From: a bacterium
Lineage (GTDB): Bacteria > Patescibacteriota > Saccharimonadia > Saccharimonadales > Saccharimonadaceae
NCBI GenBank assembly: GCA_029565375.1
Contig: JAKQOF010000097.1
Coordinates: 1 to 8,938 of the forward strand
Reading direction: 5' to 3'
Length of the DNA: 8,938 nt
This document shows positions 1-6,001 of this stretch, piece after piece. The position numbers were made by a program, and so were the translations under genes. The number at the start of each line of letters is the position of its first letter. Position 1 is the stretch's first letter. The notes beneath the pieces were generated by a model. The model ran no database searches. It worked only from the letters and a program-made list of their open reading frames with translations, and had not been told where the DNA came from.

Positions 1-138
1 CTCGCGCAGGCGTACGCGCCAGTTCGGTGCGAGCATCGCCGCTTCGGGCGTGCGCTCGAAGACGATTAGCGTGTTGCCATGGACGGTTGCCGTGATCTGC
101 ACGACACCCTTCCGCTTGACGCTGAAGCTCTGAAACAT
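1..138 (-). CDS. Partial GC-rich CDS of unknown function, N-terminal 46 residues
   Basis: Reading the minus strand from an ATG at 138-136 gives 46 open codons to the window edge, beginning MFQSFSVKRKGVVQIT and ending NWRVRLRE. The start is supported by a strong Shine-Dalgarno (GGAGG, about 4 nt before the ATG) and by a good promoter upstream at 199-227. Composition is about 62% G+C by hand count, and above 70% in the outermost 60 bases, clearly higher than the neighbouring parA region. The protein start alternates basic and beta-prone residues, with no signal peptide or membrane segment visible in this part. I do not recognise the family. The compositional break could mean recent acquisition, a strongly biased gene, or an assembly chimera at a contig end; the sequence alone cannot decide. 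Confidence 0.55.
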   Translation of the reverse strand, partial: MFQSFSVKRKGVVQITATVHGNTLIVFERTPEAAMLAPNWRVRLRE

Positions 139-155
139 ATCTCCTCCGGAATCTA

Positions 156-187
156 TCGCATAGGGCTGATGGGCCCAGGGAATGCGA
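156..187 (-). other. Inverted repeat in the 5' leader of the left-edge gene
   Basis: TCGCAT at 156-161 is matched by ATGCGA at 182-187 across 20 nt, and the interior holds a further GGGC/GCCC pairing (163-166 with 173-176). It lies between the predicted leftward transcription start (about 192) and the Shine-Dalgarno of the gene starting at 138, so it could fold in the leader RNA or act as a DNA operator. The stem is short, so this is only a candidate. Confidence 0.3.
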
Positions 188-198
188 CAGCTAATGTA

Positions 199-227
199 TT
201 TATAACACTATATATTCACAACGTCAA
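199..227 (-). promoter_or_regulatory. Leftward sigma70-type promoter
   Basis: On the minus strand a -35 box TTGACG (227-222) is followed after exactly 17 nt by a -10 box TATAAA (204-199), with an extended TG one base before the -10. This predicts transcription starting near 192 and a leader of about 54 nt before the ATG at 138. It is AT-rich like the rest of the window, unlike the GC-rich gene it would serve. Confidence 0.6.
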
Positions 228-265
228 TAACAGAAGCATTTCTGCATTTAGGCAACAAGTCTTCG

Positions 266-274
266 TGCTATAAT
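266..274 (+). promoter_or_regulatory. Extended -10 promoter of parA
   Basis: TG at 266-267, one base, then a perfect TATAAT at 269-274 gives an extended -10 element. No convincing -35 lies 16-18 nt upstream, as is common for extended -10 promoters. The predicted start near 281 leaves a leader of about 20 nt holding AGAGGG (287-292), a fair ribosome binding site about 9 nt before the GTG of parA. Confidence 0.55.
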
Positions 275-301
275 ATACGAAAGATAAGAGGGTAGTAGTA
301 C

Positions 302-1063
302 GTGGCGACAGTGATTTCTGTGACGAACCAAAAAGGTGGAGTAGGTAAGACAACAACCTCTGTTAATTTAGCGTATTATTTGGCTAAATTGGGTAAAAAG
401 ACACTCCTGATTGACTTTGATCCGCAGGGAAACGCCACTAGTGGACTTGGTGTAGACAAACAAGCTCTCAAGGCAACGATGGCAGACGTGGTGATGGAGA
501 CGAAGACACTGGATAAAATCATTATTCCGACCGACTTTAAGAATCTATACTTAGCGCCTACTACGCCGTCGCTTGCGAACACCGAAGTAGAACTCGCACA
601 AGCGGACAAGCGGTTTACTCGCTTAAAGAGCGCGATCGAAGCAAGTAAGGGCGCATATGATGTCGTTATTATTGATAGCCCGCCTAGTCTCAGCCTATTG
701 ACTGTTAACGGATTGATTGCAGCAAAATACGTATTGCTGCCAGTACAGGCCGAGTTTTATGCGCTAGAAGGCCTTGGGCAACTACTCGAGACAATGAAGC
801 TGGTGCGTAAAGGGATGAACCCAACGCTTGAACTACTTGGTGTCTTGCCAACAATGATTGATGGTCGTACAACGCTCAGTGGCCAGGTGCACGACGAAAT
901 AAAAAAGCACTTCCCGGGTAAAGTTTTTAACGCAGTGATTCCTCGTAATATTCGCTTGGCGGAAGCACCAAGTCACGGGTTGCCAGTTGGTGCGTATGAC
1001 AAGTTTTCAAAGGGTGCGCGTGCCTATAAAGCACTTGCTAAGGAGGTACTAGACCGTGTCTAA
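302..1063 (+). CDS. parA: ParA, chromosome partitioning ATPase
   Basis: A 253-residue ParA/Soj P-loop ATPase. With ParB it segregates the replicated origin region by cycling between ATP-bound DNA-associated dimers and ADP monomers on the nucleoid. The deviant Walker A motif KGGVGKTT is at residues 11-18 with the signature lysine K11, the switch I region LLIDFDPQGN is at 35-44, Walker B VVIIDSPPS is at 121-129 with D125, and the family block PRNIRLAEAPSHG is at 214-226. The length is usual for the short chromosomal type, and there is no N-terminal helix-turn-helix as in plasmid type Ia ParA. The start is GTG, chosen because the Soj-type N-terminus fits and a Shine-Dalgarno lies upstream. It overlaps parB by 8 nt, so the two are co-transcribed and probably translationally coupled. 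Confidence 0.95.
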   Translation: MATVISVTNQKGGVGKTTTSVNLAYYLAKLGKKTLLIDFDPQGNATSGLGVDKQALKATMADVVMETKTLDKIIIPTDFKNLYLAPTTPSLANTEVELAQADKRFTRLKSAIEASKGAYDVVIIDSPPSLSLLTVNGLIAAKYVLLPVQAEFYALEGLGQLLETMKLVRKGMNPTLELLGVLPTMIDGRTTLSGQVHDEIKKHFPGKVFNAVIPRNIRLAEAPSHGLPVGAYDKFSKGARAYKALAKEVLDRV

Positions 1064-1940
1064 AAAGGGACTAGGAAGAGGCTTCGAGTCGTTAATCCCG
1101 ACCGATTTACTGGATGAGTCATTTGACCCAACTGCAAGCCAAGATGAACAAGTAAGCCAACTGCGCCAGATAAAGCTGTCTGAAATTGTTGCAGACCCCA
1201 ACCAACCTCGTCGTCAATTTGACGAGGCATCCCTCGAGGATTTGGCTGCATCGATTGCTGAACACGGTGTTATTCAGCCAATTATTGTCGTACCACATGG
1301 CAATGGGTATCAAATCGTTGCGGGCGAGCGTCGTTTTCGTGCGGCAACACTTATCAACTTAGAGAAGATTCCGGCACTTGTACGAACGCTCAGCGACCAG
1401 CACAAGTTAGAGCTGTCACTTATTGAAAACTTGCAGCGACGTGATTTGAATGTCATGGAGACGGCAATGGCGTACCTGAAGTTACGCGATCAGTTTAACC
1501 TGACCCTTGAGCAGATTGGTACGCGAGTTGGTAAAAAATCAGTCAGTGCTGTCAGCAACACGCTACGACTCTTAAAGTTGCCGTCATTTGTGCGCATTTT
1601 GCTTGCTGAGGGCACCATTAGTGAGGGTCAGGCTCGTCCTTTGATCGGCCAAGAAGAAGATCTTATTGAAAAATTGATCCCGCAGATTATTGAACAAGAG
1701 TGGTCAGCTCGTCGCACTGAACAATATATTGTTCAGTTGAAAAAGAATCCAATCGTGATAGCTCGCACAAAAAAAGCCGAAGTTGAGTCGCCATACAAGG
1801 ATGATATTCAGCGAATTGCAAAGACTTTCAAAACGCCGGTCACAGTCCGCACCAACACTAAAGGTGCTGGTCAAATTGTTATTAAGTTTAAAAGCGACAG
1901 AGATTTTCGTCGTATCCAAAAGCTGCTTGAAAAAGAATAG
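1056..1940 (+). CDS. parB: ParB/Spo0J, chromosome partitioning protein
   Basis: A 294-residue ParB, the CTP-dependent DNA clamp that loads at parS centromere sites and partners ParA. The N-terminal ParA-contacting box KKGLGRGFESLI is at residues 3-14. The nuclease-like CTP-binding domain follows, with QPR at 50-52, GERRFRA at 90-96 and ENLQR at 124-128. A helix-turn-helix lies at about 148-170, and the C-terminal dimerisation region at about 245-294 is lysine-rich. The start is GTG, with a perfect AGGAGG at 1041-1046 nine nt upstream and inside parA. The size is normal for the family. No canonical parS was found in the window, but a 22-bp palindrome lies within the gene at 1716-1737. The gene is convergent with lepB, 33 nt away, with no clear terminator hairpin between them. 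Confidence 0.95.
   Translation: MSKKGLGRGFESLIPTDLLDESFDPTASQDEQVSQLRQIKLSEIVADPNQPRRQFDEASLEDLAASIAEHGVIQPIIVVPHGNGYQIVAGERRFRAATLINLEKIPALVRTLSDQHKLELSLIENLQRRDLNVMETAMAYLKLRDQFNLTLEQIGTRVGKKSVSAVSNTLRLLKLPSFVRILLAEGTISEGQARPLIGQEEDLIEKLIPQIIEQEWSARRTEQYIVQLKKNPIVIARTKKAEVESPYKDDIQRIAKTFKTPVTVRTNTKGAGQIVIKFKSDRDFRRIQKLLEKE
1716..1737. repeat. Perfect 22-bp palindrome inside parB
   Basis: The left arm ACTGAACAATA and right arm TATTGTTCAGT are exact reverse complements with no spacer, so both strands read the same. It falls in frame in parB, coding for TEQYIVQ (residues 221-227). A perfect palindrome of 22 bp is expected by chance about 0.002 times in a window this long (4 to the power of -11 per centre, times about 8.9 kb, assuming equal base frequencies). 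It does not match the canonical parS core, and the GAAC/GTTC spacing does not fit the common Gram-positive LexA box. It may be a protein-binding site or a cruciform/hairpin-forming element. Confidence 0.6.
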
Positions 1941-1973
1941 TTCTCACGTTCGCATTCTCGCACTGTTTATTTT

Positions 1974-2573
1974 TTAGAATCCGCGAATTTTATCAAAGGG
2001 AAAGATTCGTAAGCTGACTGGGCCAACAACGTCATAAAAGGGGATCGTCCCAAGGCCATTACGTGAGTCAAGTGAGAAGTTACCCTCGCGGTGATCACCG
2101 GAGACGAATAACTCACCCTCAGGAACAATCGTATCAACTGCGCCACTTGTTGGACTGCCTGGCTCGCCGTGGTTAGCGTCATCAGGATTAAAGCCTTCGG
2201 GGTGTTCATTGTTATAGACAATGTAGTGTCCGTCTGTGATGACAACGCGTTCACCTGGGAAGGCAATAACACGTTTGACGATGTATTCGTCACCCATACC
2301 TTCAGTAAAGCGGGGGTTTTTGAATACAATGACTTGTCCACGCTCTGGCACGTAGGACTTATTTTGAAGTTGAGCGAGTGTGACAGGCAGGCGGTTAACG
2401 ATCAAACGATCATTTGTATACATCGTCTTTTCCATACTCGGTCCAATAACGCTAAAACTACGAAAAACAAAGCTATTGATCAGTAGGGTGCCAATAACGA
2501 CACATGCAATAAAGATACTGATACTAAAAACATCTTTAAGAAAGGGATGGCGCTGAAGAAAGCTTGCTTCCAT
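1974..2573 (-). CDS. lepB: Signal peptidase I
   Basis: A 199-residue type I signal peptidase (S26 family), the membrane serine protease that removes signal peptides from proteins exported through Sec. One N-terminal membrane helix spans about residues 14-35. Box B GPSM at 44-47 holds the catalytic serine S46, and box D VKRVIAFPGE at 99-108 holds the general-base lysine K100. Box E at 158-171 reads SGDHREGNFSLDSR, a slightly expanded form of the usual GDNR..S.DSR. The ATG at 2573 is the first methionine and leaves a normal short cytoplasmic tail. It is transcribed divergently from the LCP gene, and its -10-like TATAGT is close enough to the ATG for a leaderless message. Only single genes flank it, so it appears monocistronic. 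Confidence 0.93.
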   Translation of the reverse strand: MEASFLQRHPFLKDVFSISIFIACVVIGTLLINSFVFRSFSVIGPSMEKTMYTNDRLIVNRLPVTLAQLQNKSYVPERGQVIVFKNPRFTEGMGDEYIVKRVIAFPGERVVITDGHYIVYNNEHPEGFNPDDANHGEPGSPTSGAVDTIVPEGELFVSGDHREGNFSLDSRNGLGTIPFYDVVGPVSLRIFPFDKIRGF

Positions 2574-2579
2574 GTACTC

Positions 2580-2614
2580 TTACTATACACGTATCGGACC
2601 GTCAGTGATAGTAA
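2580..2614. promoter_or_regulatory. Dyad overlapping the lepB -10, between lepB and the LCP gene
   Basis: TTACTAT at 2580-2586 pairs with ATAGTAA at 2608-2614. After a single unpaired A (2587) the pairing continues with CAC (2588-2590) against GTG (2605-2607), a 10-bp interrupted inverted repeat around a 14-nt centre that holds CGGACCG. The left arm covers the lepB -10 (TATAGT, minus strand, 2587-2582). Because the dyad lies upstream of both predicted transcription starts, it would act as a DNA operator rather than an RNA structure. The lepB -35 is not convincing. Confidence 0.4.
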
Positions 2615-2632
2615 AGCTTATGATTTTTAGAG

Positions 2633-2661
2633 TTTAAAAAAGCGTCAATTTTCGCTATAAT
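2633..2661 (+). promoter_or_regulatory. Promoter of the LCP gene
   Basis: A perfect -10 TATAAT (2656-2661) lies 17 nt after a weak -35 TTTAAA (2633-2638). The predicted start is near A2668, leaving only about 7 nt before the ATG at 2675, with no Shine-Dalgarno. Transcription would give a nearly leaderless message. Confidence 0.55.
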
Positions 2662-2674
2662 GGTATGAGTATTT

Positions 2675-4315
2675 ATGAAAAATAATCGACCCTCCATTGA
2701 TGGCTTTGTGCCCAGACGAACAGGGAGCCAACTAGGTGAGCTTCATGACACACATGCGCTTCAGCGTGTAGGTATCGAATCGACACCTGTTGACCGGACG
2801 TTGCATAGTGGCGACAATGTCCAAGAGATAGTTGGTAATGTTCGTCCCCAGCAGGCGATTGGCCGTACAGATATTGACGAGTCTCTTCGTGAAATTGATG
2901 ATAACCAGCCAGTCAAAAAGCCACACAAACGCCAAAAAGGTAGGATTGATAAGCAACTGCGTCCTCGCAGTAAAAAGAAGCGGATTATTAAGTGGTTCTT
3001 TATTCTTCTCTTGATTGCGGTACTGGGAGTTGGTGCGTATCTTGGATCAAAGATACTATTTGCGGGCCAAACCGTCTTTAAGGGAAGCATTTTTGATATC
3101 GTTCAAAGTGAACCATTAAAGCAAGATGGTAACGGCCGCAGTAATATTTTGCTACTTGGTACATCTGAGGACGACCCAGGTCACGGCGGTGCATACTTGA
3201 CTGACTCAATGATGGTAGTCAGCATTGATCAAACGAAGAAGAACGTCTTTATGTTCAGTATCCCACGCGACCTATATGTTCAATACGGTATGGCGTGTAA
3301 CAGTGGTTATGCAGGCAAGATTAACGAATACTTTAATTGTGTGAACGATGACTACAAGAGTGATGATGCCGAGCAGCAACGCCTCAAGGAAACCCAGAGT
3401 TTTGTTGGCTCAATCTTCGGCATGGATATTCAGTACGGAGTCCATGTGAACAATACAGTTATTCGCGATGCAGTTGATGCAGTTGATGGTGTAGACGTCG
3501 ATATTCAAGGAAGTAACGGTGATCCAGGCGTGTACGACCGCAACTTTGACTGGCGCTGTAACTACACGTGTTATTTAGTGAAATACGACAACGGCGTTCA
3601 TCACCTTGACGGCAAGCATGCTCTCTTCCTTGCAATGGCGCGTGGTGATATTGCACCTACCTATGGACTTGGTAACTCCAACTTTGACCGCGAGAAGAAT
3701 CAACAAAAAATTATTGTTGCATTGAAAGAGAAAGCGACGACAACAGGAACGTTGACAAACCTAGGCAAGGTGACAGGTCTTATCGACGCACTTGGCAAAA
3801 ACCTCCGTACCAATATTCAGACAAAAGAGATTCAGACGCTTATGAAGCTTGGTGCGGACATCAAGACAACCGACATCAACACAATCAGTTTATACGACAG
3901 CGATAATCGTGTTGTGACGTCTGGTCCATACAATGGTGCGAGCGTCGTGATGCCGTCGGCAGGTATCTTCGTATACGATGACATTCGTGAGTATATTGCG
4001 CAAAGTATCTCTAGTGACCCAGTCGTTCGCGAGAAGGCAGACATCATCATCTTGAACGGTTCAGGCATTGTCGGTGCAGCACAGGTTGAAGCAGATAAAC
4101 TCAAGAACGACAAATTTACGATTCAATCTGTTGATACTGCGCCCGACGGCACATACAGTCCTGTTGAAATATATGTCGTCGACGACACAAAAACGGGAAC
4201 TCTTGCAACGCTAAAAGAGAAATATCCGACTGCAGTCATCAAGACGACGAAGCCACCAGTCAGTGTCACAGGAACAACCGCATTTGTCCTTATTATCGGT
4301 ACGCCAGCTACGTAA
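2675..4315 (+). CDS. LytR-CpsA-Psr (LCP) family protein with LytR_C domain
   Basis: A 546-residue LCP protein. The family transfers undecaprenyl-phosphate-linked glycopolymers (teichoic-acid-like or capsular) onto peptidoglycan outside the membrane. Residues 1-105 form a long polar cytoplasmic region ending in a strongly basic stretch (81-103), followed by one membrane helix at about 106-124. The LCP domain spans about 153-350: NILLLGTSEDD (157-167), TDS (176-178), FSIPRDL (194-200, with R198), GKIN (214-217), LDGKHAL (311-317) and FDREKNQQ (337-344, where the usual RQQ reads NQQ). A LytR_C domain follows at about 454-541, starting ADIIILNGSG. Extracellular cysteines C208, C222, C295 and C299 sit in insertions of the catalytic domain and may form disulfides. 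The glycopolymer substrate is unknown. The next gene follows after 24 nt. Confidence 0.9.
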   Translation: MKNNRPSIDGFVPRRTGSQLGELHDTHALQRVGIESTPVDRTLHSGDNVQEIVGNVRPQQAIGRTDIDESLREIDDNQPVKKPHKRQKGRIDKQLRPRSKKKRIIKWFFILLLIAVLGVGAYLGSKILFAGQTVFKGSIFDIVQSEPLKQDGNGRSNILLLGTSEDDPGHGGAYLTDSMMVVSIDQTKKNVFMFSIPRDLYVQYGMACNSGYAGKINEYFNCVNDDYKSDDAEQQRLKETQSFVGSIFGMDIQYGVHVNNTVIRDAVDAVDGVDVDIQGSNGDPGVYDRNFDWRCNYTCYLVKYDNGVHHLDGKHALFLAMARGDIAPTYGLGNSNFDREKNQQKIIVALKEKATTTGTLTNLGKVTGLIDALGKNLRTNIQTKEIQTLMKLGADIKTTDINTISLYDSDNRVVTSGPYNGASVVMPSAGIFVYDDIREYIAQSISSDPVVREKADIIILNGSGIVGAAQVEADKLKNDKFTIQSVDTAPDGTYSPVEIYVVDDTKTGTLATLKEKYPTAVIKTTKPPVSVTGTTAFVLIIGTPAT

Positions 4316-4321
4316 AACCCG

Positions 4322-4330
4322 TGATATACT
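4322..4330 (+). promoter_or_regulatory. Possible extended -10 before the polytopic membrane protein
   Basis: TG at 4322-4323, one base, then TATACT at 4325-4330 forms an extended -10 only 9 nt before the ATG at 4340, so transcripts started here would be leaderless. No -35 is visible. The gene could equally be read through from the LCP gene. AGAG at 4332-4335 is only a poor ribosome binding site. Confidence 0.35.
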
Positions 4331-4339
4331 AGAGATATA

Positions 4340-5149
4340 ATGGAATTTTTGAAGATTGTCCGACGCCGTTCTTTTTTGAGTGAGGTAGTCTATACGGTTC
4401 TTAACATCGCCCTCGCAGTGGGTATTGTCTTGATCATTCGCGCAACGGAATCACCATGGCTTGCTGTAGGGTTGGTGCTGCTCAGCAAATGGCGTGTGTT
4501 GGCGGTACGTCCACGATATTGGTTCGTGAATATTCAGTCTAACTTAGTCGATTTTATTGTCAGCATTAGTACGGTTATCTTCCTCTATACGACATATGTT
4601 GGTGCTACTGATCCATCACAAAAGCTTATTATTATGGGTATTTTGACAGCGCTGTATATTGGATGGCTGTTGTTCTTGAAGCCGCGTTCAAAGCGTTCGT
4701 ACGTTGTCGCACAAGCCGGTGTCGCTTTGTTTACGGGGGTCACAGCCCTCTATATTATCTCGTACGCATGGCCGGCTTCTCTCGTGGTACTTGCAATGTG
4801 GCTTATTGGGTATGCAACAGCACGACATGTCTTCTCAAGTTATGACGAGACGCACATTTTGTTTTTGAGTTTATTGTGGGGTGTTGTACTCGCAGAAATT
4901 GGCTGGTTGGCGTATCACTGGACGGTTGCCTACGCACCGTTAGGACTTGAGAACGTCTTATTCCCGCGTGTGTCTTTGACGGTATTCTGTATTGGGTTTA
5001 TTTTGCACCGTGCATATGACTCGTTTTACCATCATCAAAAAGTACGTGGTAATGATATCTTGTTACCGATATTATTTACGGCCAGCATTATTATTGTGTT
5101 GCCGCTTATATTGAACCTGCTTGGTGCCAGCGTTACGATTGGCATTTAA
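4340..5149 (+). CDS. Polytopic membrane protein of unknown function
   Basis: A 269-residue hydrophobic protein that I do not recognise. Hydrophobic segments lie at about residues 15-35, 40-55, 66-88, 95-113, 121-140, 144-162, 172-193, 206-223 and 239-262, so seven to nine membrane helices are likely. Positive charges cluster at the N-terminus (VRRR), around 50-60 and at 114-119 (KPRSKR), which suggests cytoplasmic loops there. No catalytic motif, signal peptide or transporter signature is visible. It follows the LCP gene by 24 nt on the same strand, so an envelope role (for example glycopolymer or lipid handling) is plausible but is inference from position only. Its stop is 3 nt from the stop of convergent prmC. 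Similar lineage-specific membrane proteins are common in Saccharibacteria. Confidence 0.8.
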   Translation: MEFLKIVRRRSFLSEVVYTVLNIALAVGIVLIIRATESPWLAVGLVLLSKWRVLAVRPRYWFVNIQSNLVDFIVSISTVIFLYTTYVGATDPSQKLIIMGILTALYIGWLLFLKPRSKRSYVVAQAGVALFTGVTALYIISYAWPASLVVLAMWLIGYATARHVFSSYDETHILFLSLLWGVVLAEIGWLAYHWTVAYAPLGLENVLFPRVSLTVFCIGFILHRAYDSFYHHQKVRGNDILLPILFTASIIIVLPLILNLLGASVTIGI

Positions 5150-5152
5150 AGC

Positions 5153-6001
5153 TTATCCCCGTTGTAGTGCTAGGATATAATCGACCCGCTTCACAAGCTG
5201 CAGGCCGTTTTTTGCAGCAAACCGTATGATGTCATCATGTTGCGATGGATCAGCCTCAATAAGCAGTAATCCTTTGGGGGCAAGTCGATGGCCTGCCTGA
5301 GTTATAAGCTTATAGATGAGTGCTTTACCGTGGTCCGGGGCAAATAGTGCGAGGCGAGGCTCATGGTTGGTCTCGGGCGAGCGTTCCCAAGTCTCGTCAA
5401 CATACGGGAGGTTTGCAAGAATAATATCTGGATTAAATGCATAGTCTGTCAGTAGATCACTTTTTAGGACGTGGACGGTTGCATGGAGTTGGTCGGCATT
5501 TTTTGATGCGATGGTGAGCGCCTGCGTACTTACGTCTGCCAGCGTGACGTCAAGCTCGGATATCTCGAGTTTTGCCGTGATACCAATACAACCACTGCCG
5601 GTGCCAACGTCAATGAGGCGGCGTTTTTTTTCTGTAAAAAGTGATTGATTCTGTGGCAGCACGTCTTTTAACGCGTCAATCATTGCCTCAGACTCAGGGC
5701 GGGGGATTAACGTTGCCGTCGTGACGGTAAATCTGCGACCGTAGAATTCCTTGTGTCCAACGATATAAGCAACCGGAACGCGCTCAAGACGCAGTGCAAG
5801 ACGCGCATTGGCAATTTCTTCAGTCCGCGGATCAAGCAACTCGTCAGGATGAGCATGGAGGTAGGTGCGTCCCTTTTTGATAGTGTGCGCAATGATTATC
5901 TCGGCATCAAGGAGGGCAGTGCTAATTCCAGCAGCGTGTAGCTCGCTAGACGCGTCCAGTAGCCAGGTATTAAGCGTTTGCGGCTGCAAGTTCGCGCTCA
6001 T
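5153..6001 (-). CDS. prmC: PrmC/HemK, release factor glutamine N5-methyltransferase
   Basis: A 282-residue SAM-dependent methyltransferase that modifies the glutamine of the GGQ motif in peptide chain release factors. An N-terminal helical substrate-binding domain (about 1-75) precedes YIVGHKEFYG (79-88), IPRPESE (99-105), SAM motif I DVGTGSGCIG (131-140), the catalytic tetrapeptide NLPY (197-200) and EPRLALF (214-220). The usual tetrapeptide is NPPY; the second position here is Leu. I chose the ATG at 6001 over an in-frame ATG at 6037 because it gives the normal N-terminus and less overlap; it still overlaps the end of prfA by 32 nt, with a weak AGG ahead of it. It is translated from the prfA transcript, which fits enzyme and substrate being made together. 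Confidence 0.92.
   Translation of the reverse strand: MSANLQPQTLNTWLLDASSELHAAGISTALLDAEIIIAHTIKKGRTYLHAHPDELLDPRTEEIANARLALRLERVPVAYIVGHKEFYGRRFTVTTATLIPRPESEAMIDALKDVLPQNQSLFTEKKRRLIDVGTGSGCIGITAKLEISELDVTLADVSTQALTIASKNADQLHATVHVLKSDLLTDYAFNPDIILANLPYVDETWERSPETNHEPRLALFAPDHGKALIYKLITQAGHRLAPKGLLLIEADPSQHDDIIRFAAKNGLQLVKRVDYILALQRG

Noticed and set aside
79..273. A 64-codon plus-strand open frame at the left end
   Set aside because: It runs through the minus-strand promoter and start region and has no ribosome binding site; the minus-strand frame has a strong Shine-Dalgarno and promoter.
1206..1227. Inverted repeat CCTCGTC/GACGAGG in parB
   Set aside because: Seven-base arms with an 8-nt spacer occur by chance in a window of this size; no U-run or regulatory position.
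1941..1973. Possible terminator between parB and lepB
   Set aside because: There is a T-rich run (1966-1975), but I found no convincing GC-rich stem before it on either strand.
3565..3570. CACGTG core as in parS, inside the LCP gene
   Set aside because: The flanks do not match the canonical parS half-sites TGTTT and AAACA; only the six central bases fit, and the codons are ordinary.
3641..3649. RGD tripeptide (residues 323-325) in the LCP protein, as a host adhesion motif
   Set aside because: It lies in the conserved part of the LCP fold where an ALxYxRxR-like segment is expected, so it is most likely coincidental.
4174..4187. Perfect 14-bp palindrome TGTCGTCGACGACA in the LCP gene
   Set aside because: It arises from consecutive Val-Val-Asp-Asp codons; at 14 bp it is much less surprising than the parB palindrome and lacks regulatory context.
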